This document shows, piece after piece, positions 26,475 to 34,912 of a DNA stretch of 64,000 bases. Below the pieces are notes generated by a model. The model made no database searches. It saw nothing but the letters and a program-made list of their open reading frames with translations, and was not told where the DNA came from. The position numbers and the translations under genes are program-made. Source of the stretch: Methylorubrum populi (GTDB taxonomy: Bacteria > Pseudomonadota > Alphaproteobacteria > Rhizobiales > Beijerinckiaceae); contig NZ_AP014809.1 in the NCBI RefSeq assembly GCF_002355515.1, positions 4,364,501-4,428,500 of the forward strand, read 5' to 3'. Positions within the stretch are counted from its first letter, which is position 1. Every line of letters begins with the position of its first letter.

Positions 26475-26986
26475 TGTTCTCCCTGTCAGGGTGGGCCGGC
26501 CGGGCGGCGACCGTGGCCGGGGTGGCGGGGGCCGCCGCGGCCATAGACCTCGTCGCGAAGGCGGTAGCCGAGGCGTGGCTGGAGGAGGGCGCCGTCAAGG
26601 GCGCACTGCCCTTCGTCGACCTAAGCCTGTCGTTCAATCACGGCATCAGCTTCAGCCTGTTCCCGGCGCACGACCAGTCCTCCCTGGCGCTGCTCCTCGC
26701 CATCCAGGGCACGCTCACATGCCTTGTGGCCGGCTGGGCTCTGGCCGCGGGCGGCGGGCTCGAACGCCTCGGGCTCGCCGCGATAGCGGGCGGGGCCGCC
26801 GGCAACTTCGTCGACCGGCTCATGGACGGCGTCGTCACGGACTACCTCGACCTGCATACCGGCGGCATCCGCTGGTTCACCTTCAACCTGGCGGACGTCT
26901 GGATCTCGGCAGGTGTGGTGATGCTGCTCCTCGACGGACTTCCTCTGCGGCGGAGGCATCGCAGCGCCGGGGAGCCAATCCCTTGA
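26474..26986 (+). CDS. lspA: lipoprotein signal peptidase (LspA)
   Basis: A 170-residue four-helix membrane protease that cleaves lipoprotein signal peptides. The catalytic Asp pair is visible: Asp123 in VVTDYLDLH, after NFVDR, and Asp141 in FNLADVWI. SFNHGISFSLF is the usual N-side motif (N-x-G-xx-F/W). Start and the preceding ATPase stop overlap by one base, so it is translationally coupled to a Zn/Cd/Pb pump, as in some lead-resistance operons. The gene just downstream encodes a lipoprotein, a likely substrate. The cell will also have a core-genome copy. Confidence 0.92.
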   Translation: MFSLSGWAGRAATVAGVAGAAAAIDLVAKAVAEAWLEEGAVKGALPFVDLSLSFNHGISFSLFPAHDQSSLALLLAIQGTLTCLVAGWALAAGGGLERLGLAAIAGGAAGNFVDRLMDGVVTDYLDLHTGGIRWFTFNLADVWISAGVVMLLLDGLPLRRRHRSAGEPIP

Positions 26987-27074
26987 GGGGCCCGATTCCG
27001 CCGAACCGCAGCCACGGCAACCTGTCATCAACCCTTCGAGCCCAGGCTCGGAGGCCGACCTCGGCGAGGCCGAC

Positions 27075-28142
27075 ATGCTGAAGACGACAACGCTCGGTCT
27101 GGCCCTCCTCCTGGCGCTGTCCGCCTGCCAGGACGGCCAGTACGCGGCCTCGACGCGCCACCTCGCGCCAATCCCGCCGGCGACCCTGGCCCTGATGTCG
27201 GCCAAGGGTGTCTCGCCGGCGGACCCGATCCTGATGCGGGCCTACAAGAAGGAGTCCGAGATCGAGCTCTGGAAGCGCGGCGCGGACGGCAACTACGCCC
27301 TCCTGAAGACCTACCCGATGTGCCGCTGGTCGGGTCAGCTGGGGCCCAAGACCCGGGAGGGAGACCGGCAGGCGCCGGAGGGCTTCTACGCGGTGACGCC
27401 CGCGTCCATGAACCCGAATTCGAGCCTCTACCTCTCGTTCAATCTCGGGTACCCGAACGAGTACGACCGCTCCCTGGGACACACCGGTGCGCACCTGATG
27501 GTGCACGGCTCGTGCTCGTCGCGGGGCTGCTTCGCGATGACGGACGAGGCGATCTCGGAACTCTATGCCGTGGTGCGGGAGGCCTTCGCGGGCGGCCAGC
27601 GCGCCGTCCAGTTCCAGTCCTACCCGTTCCGTATGACGCCGGAAAACATGGCCCGGCACCGGCAGGACCCGAATATCGCGTTCTGGAGGAACCTCAAGGA
27701 GGGGTCCGACCGGTTCGAGGTCACGAGGGCCGAGCCGGGCGTCGGCGTCGCCGATGGCCGATACGTGTTCGATGCCGGCGACGAGGCCACGGCTGGCGCG
27801 GTCGCGCGGAAGCAGGCGGATGACGAGCGGCAGGTCGCCGCCCTCGTGGCGAGCGGGACGCCCGCCGTCCGGCTGGTGTACGAGGACGGCGGCCAGCACC
27901 GGTCGTTCCGAGAGACCATGGTCGCGGCCGGAGGCGGTCTCGGCCAGGTGAGCCGCCCCGAGGCTCTGGCCGCAGGGCCGCGTGAGGTCGCTTTGCCGGC
28001 CGCGGGCCCGGTTGCTCTCGCCGGCAAGCGCGATCCGGTCCGGGGCGCGGCGGCGCTCAAGCCGACGGGGCCCGGCGGGACCGAGGCGGAGCGCCAACGC
28101 CTTCTCAGGATCTTCGCCGCGGCCGGGGCCGATCAGGAGTGA
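27075..28142 (+). CDS. L,D-transpeptidase family lipoprotein (YafK-like)
   Basis: A 355-residue protein with a lipoprotein signal (LLLALSAC, lipid-modified Cys18) and a YkuD/L,D-transpeptidase domain: KKESEIELWKR, GDRQAPEGFY, then HLMVHGSCSSRGCFAMTD with His144 and catalytic Cys152. YafK-type enzymes cleave or form peptidoglycan-lipoprotein or 3-3 links. The C-terminal 130 residues are Ala/Pro/Arg-rich without a recognised domain. Its position after lspA in a metal operon suggests a cell-wall response to metal stress; this is inference. Confidence 0.85.
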   Translation: MLKTTTLGLALLLALSACQDGQYAASTRHLAPIPPATLALMSAKGVSPADPILMRAYKKESEIELWKRGADGNYALLKTYPMCRWSGQLGPKTREGDRQAPEGFYAVTPASMNPNSSLYLSFNLGYPNEYDRSLGHTGAHLMVHGSCSSRGCFAMTDEAISELYAVVREAFAGGQRAVQFQSYPFRMTPENMARHRQDPNIAFWRNLKEGSDRFEVTRAEPGVGVADGRYVFDAGDEATAGAVARKQADDERQVAALVASGTPAVRLVYEDGGQHRSFRETMVAAGGGLGQVSRPEALAAGPREVALPAAGPVALAGKRDPVRGAAALKPTGPGGTEAERQRLLRIFAAAGADQE

Positions 28143-28178
28143 CGATCCTGCGTCCATTACTCCGCCGGGGCTGAACCG

Positions 28179-28901
28179 ATGGCCATCGACGCCTCAAGCG
28201 TGGGCTTCCTCGCGGCCTTCGCGGCCGGCGCCGTATCGTTCCTATCGCCCTGCGTGCTGCCTCTCGTTCCGGGCTACGTGTCTTACGTCGCCGGGCAGTC
28301 GGCCGCCGGCGAGCGCGACAGCCTTCGCACGCTCGGCCTGAGCCTTTGCTTCGTGCTCGGGTTCACGACCGTCTTCGTCGCGTTCGGCGCGGGGGCGAGC
28401 GCGCTCGGCTTCGCCCTGCTCGCCCATCGCGAGGCGCTGAACCTCGCCTCGGGCTTGCTGGTGATCCTGTTCGGCCTGTTCACGGCCGGTCTGCTGCGGC
28501 CCGCCTGGCTGCAGCGTGAGCTGCGCTGGCACGGCGATCCGCCGGGTCGGGGGCCCGTCGCCGCCTATCTCCTCGGAACGGCCTTCGCCTTCGGATGGAC
28601 CCCGTGCATCGGTCCCGTCCTCGGTGCCATCCTGGCAGTCACGGCCTCCTCGGCCTCGGGCAAGGGCGTCGTCCTGCTCACCGTCTACTCGCTCGGGCTT
28701 GGCGTGCCGTTCGTGGCGGCGGCCCTTTTCCTGTCAGGCTTCGTCGCGCGCCTTCGGACCCTACGCTGGTTCGGTCGTGCGCTTCAGCTCGTCGGCGGGG
28801 GCGTGATGGTGGCGATGGGGCTGCTGATGGTGACCGACCGCATGAGCGCCGTGGCTTCCCTCCTCGTGGAGGCCTTCCCCGTGCTTGGGCGGATCGGTTG
28901 A
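28179..28901 (+). CDS. ccdA: CcdA-like thiol-disulfide transporter
   Basis: A 240-residue six-helix membrane protein of the CcdA/DsbD-beta family, which passes reducing electrons from cytoplasmic thioredoxin to periplasmic thiols. The two reactive Cys are in FLSPCVLPLVPGY (Cys25) and FGWTPCIGPVLG. It follows the L,D-transpeptidase by 36 bases in the same direction and probably belongs to the zntA operon. Reducing power for Cys-rich periplasmic metal proteins is a plausible use. No thioredoxin-like partner is adjacent. Confidence 0.9.
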   Translation: MAIDASSVGFLAAFAAGAVSFLSPCVLPLVPGYVSYVAGQSAAGERDSLRTLGLSLCFVLGFTTVFVAFGAGASALGFALLAHREALNLASGLLVILFGLFTAGLLRPAWLQRELRWHGDPPGRGPVAAYLLGTAFAFGWTPCIGPVLGAILAVTASSASGKGVVLLTVYSLGLGVPFVAAALFLSGFVARLRTLRWFGRALQLVGGGVMVAMGLLMVTDRMSAVASLLVEAFPVLGRIG

Positions 28902-29028
28902 GGCATGGTCCTCCGCAGGCGTGCTGTTGAGCATGCGACTGCAGGCTGCCACGAGCGTGAGCCGGCCCTTGTTGAAGAACAAGATTCGGCACTATCCTGG
29001 GTAAGCCGCGCACATCGCCGCGAGGGCC

Positions 29029-29352
29029 TCAGGAGCGTGGGCCGAACAGGATCACCGTCATGCCGACGAGGCAGATCGCACCGCCCGTAACGTCCCATCG
29101 GTCCGGACGGTAGCCTTCCGCACCCCATAGCCAGAGGATGGCCGCCACGATGTAGATGCCTCCGTAGGCCGCATAAGCCCTGCCTGCCGCCTCGCTCTCG
29201 ACTAAGGTAAGCAGGTAGGCGAAGAGCGCAAGCGATGCCATGCCGGGGAGCAACCAGAGGGGTGATCTGTCCAGGCGCAGCCAGGCCCAGAACGCGAAGC
29301 ATCCAACGATTTCGGCGAGGGCCGCGCCCGCATAGGCGAGGAAGGTCGTCAT
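29029..29352 (-). CDS. YnfA/UPF0060 family membrane protein
   Basis: A 107-residue protein with four membrane helices ([66 protein letters not shown]), the full pattern of UPF0060. It is convergent with ccdA. YnfA-type proteins have SMR-transporter-like folds and have been linked to multidrug efflux, but the substrate is not established. The 127 bases between ccdA and this gene show no feature I can name. Confidence 0.9.
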   Translation of the reverse strand: MTTFLAYAGAALAEIVGCFAFWAWLRLDRSPLWLLPGMASLALFAYLLTLVESEAAGRAYAAYGGIYIVAAILWLWGAEGYRPDRWDVTGGAICLVGMTVILFGPRS

Positions 29353-29442
29353 TTCTGAGTGGTCTCGTTGCTCTTGAAGTCTGTCAAGCTTGCAATGCGA
29401 AGACCGCGATCCTGAAAGGACTGCCGCTGGTTCGCGTGGTGC

Positions 29443-30366
29443 TCACGGATACTGTTCGGCGACCTGCCGGAACAGAGCGGCGCCACCGTCGTCCTCGTCA
29501 TGGCTGACCGGCGCCGTGGCGCGGGCGCCGCCGAAGCGCGCATAGAGGGCCGGAAGTACGACCAGGGTCAGCATGGTGGCGCTGATCAAGCCGCGGATGA
29601 ACACGGTCGCGAGCGGCTTCTAGACCTCCGTGCCGGTCCCCGCCGCCAGCGTCACCGGGACGAACCCGAGCGAGGGCAACAAGCGCGGTCATGGCGTCCT
29701 TCAGGATGGCGATCAGCGCCGGCACGAAGGTCAGCCACAGGACGAAGGCGGCAACGAGCGCGATGATGACAGTCGGCGCCATCGGCTCGAACATCTTGCC
29801 CTCGACCCTGGCCACGCCCGGCACGGTCTTGATCTGCGGCCGGACGATCCATTCCTGGAAGGTCCGCAGGTAGGCGGCCTTCTCCAGCTCCGTCCTCAGC
29901 CCCAGTCCCTCAGGTGTCAGGTATCTGTCGTCCGATTGCCAGCCCGGTTCGCCTAAACACGACGCCTTCCACGCGTCGGGCGCCGTGTAGCGCACGGTCC
30001 ACATGAATATCTCGTCGAGGCCGGTCATGATCGGCCCCATATGGGGCTTGAATTCGGACGGCCGCCCCTCGCGCGCCTCGCCTAGGCGCTCCACCAACTG
30101 GCGGCGGGCGAAGTAGACCTTGACCTCGTCGGCGAAGACCGCCGTGACCTGGGAGAAGTCGTTACGCGAACGCAAACGGATGTATTCCGAACCCTTGATG
30201 CCGGCGAGCGTGGTCTCGACCGGTCAGGTCACCTGCTTCTCGATATCGAAGGGCGAGAGCGTGGGCGCGACGGTGTTGAACAGCACCTGGTTGCTGTTGA
30301 TATCGGGCACGAAGTCGAGCCAGCCCTGTCGAACGGGGAAGGCGAGGATACGGGAGATCAGGTCCG
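29443..30366 (-). pseudogene. decayed czcA of the second cassette A
   Basis: Relatives of three separate parts of the CzcA at 2528-5776 are joined here. The start region (DFVPDINSNQVLFNT, TLSPFDIEKQV) is interrupted by an in-frame stop at 30224-30226. The next part runs FSQVTAVFADEVKVYFARRQ to IVRPQIKTVPGVA, then jumps directly to EGKMFEPMAPTVIIALVAAF, losing roughly 270 residues including the proton-relay helix. A further deletion leads to a C-terminal piece ending ALYARFGG and SHDEDDGGAALFRQ in another frame. It starts 8 bases after the adaptor stop, as in the intact copy. Non-functional. Confidence 0.88.
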
Positions 30367-30373
30367 GTCTCCC

Positions 30374-31738
30374 TCAGTCGTCGCCCGCTTCGGATTTGCG
30401 GAGCTCGGCCTTGAGGATGAAGGAGTTGGCAACCGCGATGGTGGCGCCCGACTTCAGTCCGGAGACGACCTCGTAGGAATCGTCGTCCGAGCGTCCGAGC
30501 TCGACCTCCCGCTTCTCGAAGCCCTCCTCAGTGCGCACGAAAACGACACGCTCGCCCCCGACCGTCTGCAGGGCGGCCTTCGGGACGTGCACCTCGACCG
30601 CGTCGTTCGCGATCTCCACCCCGGCAGTGACGAAGGCGCCGGGGCGCCATGCAAGGTCAGGGTTCGGCAGGGCGACGATGACTCGCGCCGAGCGGGTGTC
30701 CGGGTTCAAGAACGGGCTGACGAAGACGACCTTGCCGTCGGCATGGCGGCCGCCGGCCTCATGGGCATGGGTGACAGCTACGGGTGCGCCCTCCCGAACC
30801 ATGGCGAGCTCGTTTGTCGGCACCGACAGCTCGATCCATACGGTCGAGAGGTCGGCGACGGTGTAGATGTCGGCGGGGTCGCCCTTGCCGCCGACCGTCG
30901 TCCCGACCTCGACCTTGCGCTCGACGACCCGGCCGGCGAGCGACGAGCGGAGCTCGTACCGGCGCAGGGTGGATTGGTTCAGGGTGGCACCTTCTCGTTT
31001 CTGTGCGGCTGCGACATCGGTCGCGCTCAGCCCGAGGGCGGACAGCTTCTGGCTGGCGAGGTCGACGCGCAAGGTGGCTTCCGTGTAGGTTGCCCTGGTC
31101 CGCAGGTAGACCTGCTCCGACGAGATGCGCTTGTCCCAGAGCGCCTGCTGCCGGTCGAAGTTGGTCTTCTCCAGCTCGGCGCGTACCGAGGCGATGAGGT
31201 ACTCGCTCTTGGCGTCGGCGACGTCACGGCTTTCGAGGACGGCGACGATCTCGTCCTTGGCAACCCGGTCGCCGAGGCGCTTGCGCATCTCCGTGACGGT
31301 ACCCACGACCCGGGCCGGGACGCGCGCGATCCGGTCGGTGTCGGGGGTGATGGCGCCGGGTACCAGGAGGTGCCGGGCGAGCGTGCCGCCCTCGACTTTC
31401 ACGACCGAGATGTTGAGCGCCGCCACCTCATCGGGTCCCATCCGGATTGCGCCCTTCTCGGGGTGCTCCTCGCCCGGCTCGTACCCGTGCTTCCCGATCT
31501 CGTGGCCGTTCGTGGCTTTGGGGGTTCCCGGCTTCTTGACGTCGTCATCTCCGTCGGGCGGCGTCCCAGCCTTCGAGGGTTCGTGGTTGGCGGTGACGGG
31601 TGGCACGGTGATGGTGAACAGGTCTTTCGGCAGCCCGGCGGCGGCCAGATTGTCCTGGACGAAGCGGGCGACGGCGGGGACGGCTGCGCCTATGGCGATG
31701 CCGGTGGCCAGGAGGACCGCGAACAGGAGGATGCGCAT
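30374..31738 (-). CDS. czcB: RND efflux adaptor, second cassette A (CzcB-like)
   Basis: A 454-residue membrane-fusion protein collinear with that at 1150-2517: N-terminal anchor (MRILLFAVLLATGIAIGAAVP), charged linker, MGPDEVAALNISVVKVEGG, RVVGTVTEMRKRLGDRVAKD, helical hairpin with FDRQQALWDKRISSEQVYL, and barrel DLSTVWIELSVPTNEL. The linker has fewer His than the other copy. The gene looks intact although its pump partner downstream is a pseudogene, so it may be an orphan adaptor or serve another pump in the cell. Confidence 0.9.
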   Translation of the reverse strand: MRILLFAVLLATGIAIGAAVPAVARFVQDNLAAAGLPKDLFTITVPPVTANHEPSKAGTPPDGDDDVKKPGTPKATNGHEIGKHGYEPGEEHPEKGAIRMGPDEVAALNISVVKVEGGTLARHLLVPGAITPDTDRIARVPARVVGTVTEMRKRLGDRVAKDEIVAVLESRDVADAKSEYLIASVRAELEKTNFDRQQALWDKRISSEQVYLRTRATYTEATLRVDLASQKLSALGLSATDVAAAQKREGATLNQSTLRRYELRSSLAGRVVERKVEVGTTVGGKGDPADIYTVADLSTVWIELSVPTNELAMVREGAPVAVTHAHEAGGRHADGKVVFVSPFLNPDTRSARVIVALPNPDLAWRPGAFVTAGVEIANDAVEVHVPKAALQTVGGERVVFVRTEEGFEKREVELGRSDDDSYEVVSGLKSGATIAVANSFILKAELRKSEAGDD

Positions 31739-31843
31739 GGGGGCCGCTCGACAAGGACGCCGGACGGCCCGCTTGGGCGGTCACGGTCGTTCCCGTTGGA
31801 TCAGGTGATGGACGAACCGGCGCCGAGATGTGGGCCGGGCGAA

Positions 31844-31861
31844 CGCGCTCTTGGGAGCGCG
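31844..31861 (-). promoter_or_regulatory. intercistronic hairpin after leader, second cassette A
   Basis: CGCGCTC-TTGG-GAGCGCG is a perfect 7-bp stem with a 4-base loop, 8 bases past the leader stop codon and about 105 bases before the adaptor start. There is no U-tract. Confidence 0.5.
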
Positions 31862-31869
31862 GCGTCACC

Positions 31870-32244
31870 TTACGCGCGGGGCGGTCTCGCCAGTCGGTCG
31901 GGAGTGACGGAGGTCGGAACCTCGGCCACCCAGGAAAAGCCCAGGCCGGCGAACTCCGTCGACGGCGTGACGTAGGAGGAGACTTGGAGAGGGGCCACCT
32001 GATGGCAGCCACAAAGGAGGCGGCAGGCCAAACCCGGATTGCCGGCCTCGGTGGGCATGGGCGTGACTAGCGTCCCCACATCGATTGCGTTGTGGTAGCG
32101 GCCGCCATGATCAGCAAGATCGTCGCCGGAGCCCGCAACGGTCGAAACGATGAACATGGCCAGGGCGAGCAAGAGCGCGCGGGCACCGAATGCGCACCAC
32201 TCCTGCAACACGGCACAACGCCTATGCCAACCGCCGACACCCAT
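31870..32244 (-). CDS. Cys/His-rich leader protein, second cassette A
   Basis: A 124-residue protein (ATG 32244) with a hydrophobic helix (ARALLLALAMFIVSTVAG), the motif LLCGCHQ and the tail PDRLARPPRA. Length, CGCH motif and tail match the leader at 651-1025. The frame is open to 32286 but that region overlaps a palindrome likely to be an operator. It precedes an intact CzcB and a dead CzcA, so the leader has outlived its pump. Confidence 0.6.
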   Translation of the reverse strand: MGVGGWHRRCAVLQEWCAFGARALLLALAMFIVSTVAGSGDDLADHGGRYHNAIDVGTLVTPMPTEAGNPGLACRLLCGCHQVAPLQVSSYVTPSTEFAGLGFSWVAEVPTSVTPDRLARPPRA

Positions 32245-32254
32245 CGAGGTTCTT

Positions 32255-32512
32255 ATGCGCGATTTTGGTTGTTCGCACAAGAACAACCATCACGCCCCGA
32301 CCCTCCCAAATCGGGAAGCCCCACTACCCGCGGCACGTCATCAAAGAAAGCGCGTCCTGTTCCGTTACAAGATCGGATGCGGCGGCTGCACCAAGCCCAT
32401 CACCTGCACCATCCAAGCCATCGAGCCGTGCGCTCAAGTCGGGATCGATTTGCGGGCCAATCTCGTGTCCGTGGCCGCGGATCCGGCTGAGCCGCTGCTC
32501 GCGGCAGCTTGA
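32255..32512 (+). CDS. HMA-domain (CopZ-like) fragment
   Basis: The last 55 codons encode a heavy-metal-associated fold: VLFRYKIGCGGCTKPITCTI, then EPCAQVGIDLRANLVSVAADP and a stop after PLLAAA. CGGC is the metal-binding loop, but the usual preceding Met is Gly here, and the final helix is cut short by the stop. The only in-frame ATG (32255) gives a poor-looking N-terminus, and it is only 10 bases from the divergent leader start. Probably a degraded copper-chaperone gene, though a short functional one cannot be excluded. Confidence 0.45.
   Translation: MRDFGCSHKNNHHAPTLPNREAPLPAARHQRKRVLFRYKIGCGGCTKPITCTIQAIEPCAQVGIDLRANLVSVAADPAEPLLAAA
32267..32288. promoter_or_regulatory. operator-like palindrome
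   Basis: GGTTGTTC-GCACAA-GAACAACC is a perfect 8-bp inverted repeat in the divergent region between the leader gene (-) and the cassette B genes (+). It is less GC-rich than its surroundings and has the size of a dimeric repressor site. The regulator is unknown. Confidence 0.4.
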
Positions 32513-32604
32513 AATGCCGCAGCGGCAACCAAACCTTCATCCCCCCATTTTCATTTCACATGCGGACATGGTCCCGCCACCGAAATCGGTGTAAGCCAGA
32601 CCTC

Positions 32605-33075
32605 ATGAGCCTCGACCGGCAAATCATGCGCCTGACGGCGGTGGTGATCCTCGCGATCATCGCCTACGTCGCGCCGTCTGCCGTCCAAGCCCACGACGGC
32701 CATGCCCACCACGGTCGTCATCAATCAACGACTCAGGCGAACGCAGCGCCTCCCGTCGCGACGAGGCCGATTACCCTCCCGTCCCGCATCGTCGGTGGCC
32801 CTGCCGAAACCCGGCTTGCGCTCGACGGACAATCCCCGGCAGCCGAGCCGCTGTCTTCGCTGCAGGCTGACGATGCCGGTGGGAGATGCTGCCCTGTCGG
32901 CTGCAGGGGCTCATGCTGCGGGACGATGGTATGCTGCCCGTCCGGCGTCGCCGCCGGCGCCGCGTCGCTTTCCAGGCCCCTGTCTGGGAACGTCGTGCTG
33001 ATCCCGCACGACGTCGACGCCCGTTCAGGCGTCGACCCCGAGGCCCTGCCCGAGCCCCCACGAACCCTGGCGTGA
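32605..33075 (+). CDS. Cys/His-rich leader protein of the intact cassette B
   Basis: A 156-residue protein from ATG 32605 with a signal/anchor (IMRLTAVVILAIIAYVAPSA), HDGHAHHGRH just after it, and a dense Cys cluster (GGRCCPVGCRGSCCGTMVCC), then the tail PEALPEPPRTLA. The first part of the open frame (32509-32604) looks non-coding. Nine or so thiols plus the His stretch suggest strong soft-metal binding. The order leader, adaptor, pump and small periplasmic protein is the same as in 13768-7939. Confidence 0.65.
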   Translation: MSLDRQIMRLTAVVILAIIAYVAPSAVQAHDGHAHHGRHQSTTQANAAPPVATRPITLPSRIVGGPAETRLALDGQSPAAEPLSSLQADDAGGRCCPVGCRGSCCGTMVCCPSGVAAGAASLSRPLSGNVVLIPHDVDARSGVDPEALPEPPRTLA

Positions 33076-33081
33076 AGTAGG

Positions 33082-33098
33082 GCGCGCCTGAGGCGCGC
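33082..33098 (+). promoter_or_regulatory. intercistronic hairpin after leader, intact cassette B
   Basis: GCGCGCC-TGA-GGCGCGC is a perfect 7-bp stem 6 bases after the leader stop, extendable by flanking GGG/CCC pairing. The adaptor gene starts 62 bases later. No U-tract. Confidence 0.5.
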
Positions 33099-33160
33099 GA
33101 CGCCCGGAATGCGCCCGCTATCGGCGCCGTCCGGACTTCCCGACGCGAGGATTCCTATTC

Positions 33161-34900
33161 ATGTCGACCCGTTTTGCCGCCGCCTATGGCGTGGTGGCGC
33201 TGCTTGCTGCCGTCCTAACGGGGCCTGCGCTTGCCCACGAGGGCCACGACCACGGCGCCGTGCCGCCGCCCCTCTCGAAGACCATCGCGCCGCGCGGCGA
33301 GGCGCTTTCGGACGCCTTCGAACTCGTCGCCGTCCCGCGCGACGGCACCCTGACGCTGTTCCTCGACCGCTTCCGGACGAACGAGCCGGTGCCCGGCGCA
33401 ACCATCGAGGTCGAGACGCCGGACGGTCCCAGGGTCGCGACCGCCACGACCGACGGCGGCTACGCGCTGCCGGTCCCGTGGCTGTCGAAGCCCGGCCGGC
33501 ACGAGCTCCTCGCGACCGTCACGGCCGGGGACGCGGTCGATGTGCTGACCGTGGCGGTCACAGTGCCCGACCCGAAGGTCGCCGCGGCCGCGGCGCCTGC
33601 CAAGCCGGCCCCGGCTCAGGCTCCCCTGGCGCGCGTCTCCGAGGTCGCCCACGGCATCAGGGAACGGCTGATGGCCAAGGACCCGGCCCTGGTGGCCGCG
33701 GTCGCCGTCGCCTTCCTGCTCGGCGTGCTCGTGACGGCGCTCGCACGCGGGCGCCGTGGCGCGCCGGCGGTGGCGCTGGTCGCCATCGGCATCACCCTCG
33801 TCCTCGGCACCGCCGCCTTCGCGCACGGCGACGAGGACCACGGCTCAACCGTTGAGGGCGCCGCCCTGATCGAGCCGCGCCAGACCACGCCGGCCTCGTC
33901 GGACCTCGCGCAGCGCCTGCCCGACGGCTCCGTCTTCGTGCCGAAGCCGACGCAACGGCTGCTGGTCCTGCGCACCACCATGACCGAGCAGGGCAGCTTC
34001 CACCGCTCGGTCGAGTTGCCGGGCCGCATCATCCCGGACCCGAACGCCAGCGGCGTCGTCCAGTCCTCGGTCGGCGGACGGATCTCGCCACCGCCGTCCG
34101 GCGTCTTCCCCCGCCTCGGCACGAAGGTTCGCAAGGGCGACGTGCTCGCCACGGTGACGCCGCCGGTCCAGGCCGTCGACGTCTCCGACATGCGCCAGCG
34201 CCAGGGCGAACTCGACCAGCAGATCGCCATCGTCGAGCGCCGGGTCGAGCGCTACCGGAAGCTCGCCACGACCGGCGCCGTCGCCACGACCCAGCTCGAC
34301 GACGCGGTCGCGGAGCTCAATGGCCTGCACGACCGCCGCGCGGCCCTCGACAAGATCCGCCAGCAGCCCGAGGCCCTGGTCTCGCCCGTCGACGGCGTGG
34401 TGGCGCAGGCGACCGCAGTGGCCGGGCAGATGGCGGCGCCCGGCGCCATGGTCTTCCAGATCGTCGATCCAAACCGCCTCTGGGTCGAGGCCCTCAGCTT
34501 CGACGCTCTGACCGCGGCGCAGAACGCTACGGCCCGTCTCGCCGACGGACGGACCCTGAAGCTCGCCTACCAGGGCACGGGGCTCGCCGACCGCAACCAG
34601 GCCATACCGGTCCAGTTCGCGGTCCAGGGCGACGCCTCCGGCCTGCGGGTCGGCCAGTTCGTCACGGTGCTGGCCGGGACCGACACGGAGCAGGCCGGCC
34701 TGGCGCTGCCGCGCTCTGCCGTGGTGCGCACCGGCAACGGGCAGGACGTCGTCTACGAGCACACCACCGCCGAGCGCTTCGAGGCGCGGCCCGTTCGGGT
34801 CGAGCCGCTCGACGGCGGCCGGGTGCTCGTGGCCGAGGGGATCGGGTCCGGTAAGCGGGTCGTGACCCAGGGCGCCGAACTCCTCGACCAAGTTCGCTGA
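33161..34900 (+). CDS. RND efflux adaptor with N-terminal beta-sandwich domain (intact cassette B)
   Basis: A 579-residue CzcB-like adaptor with an unusual layout: signal peptide, HEGHDHG, a YtkA/FixH-like beta-sandwich (about 50-135, LFLDRFRTNEPVPGATIEVE), a Pro/Ala linker, a membrane helix (LVAAVAVAFLLGVLVTALA), a second hydrophobic segment (VALVAIGITLVLGTAAFAHG), then the standard adaptor core (SSVGGRISPPPSGVFPRLG, SDMRQRQGELDQQIAIVERR) and the barrel ending in GAELLDQVR. It is the intact counterpart of the amber-split adaptor at 11577-13304. The ribosome-binding site is GAGG, 10 bases upstream. It is followed after 12 bases by the pump. Confidence 0.9.
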   Translation: MSTRFAAAYGVVALLAAVLTGPALAHEGHDHGAVPPPLSKTIAPRGEALSDAFELVAVPRDGTLTLFLDRFRTNEPVPGATIEVETPDGPRVATATTDGGYALPVPWLSKPGRHELLATVTAGDAVDVLTVAVTVPDPKVAAAAAPAKPAPAQAPLARVSEVAHGIRERLMAKDPALVAAVAVAFLLGVLVTALARGRRGAPAVALVAIGITLVLGTAAFAHGDEDHGSTVEGAALIEPRQTTPASSDLAQRLPDGSVFVPKPTQRLLVLRTTMTEQGSFHRSVELPGRIIPDPNASGVVQSSVGGRISPPPSGVFPRLGTKVRKGDVLATVTPPVQAVDVSDMRQRQGELDQQIAIVERRVERYRKLATTGAVATTQLDDAVAELNGLHDRRAALDKIRQQPEALVSPVDGVVAQATAVAGQMAAPGAMVFQIVDPNRLWVEALSFDALTAAQNATARLADGRTLKLAYQGTGLADRNQAIPVQFAVQGDASGLRVGQFVTVLAGTDTEQAGLALPRSAVVRTGNGQDVVYEHTTAERFEARPVRVEPLDGGRVLVAEGIGSGKRVVTQGAELLDQVR

Positions 34901-34912
34901 GGAGGCCGCCCG

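Noticed and set aside
28761..28982. Minus-strand ORF starting MFFNKGRLTLVAAC
   Set aside because: It overlaps the end of ccdA and becomes His/Glu-rich shadow sequence; no ribosome-binding site.
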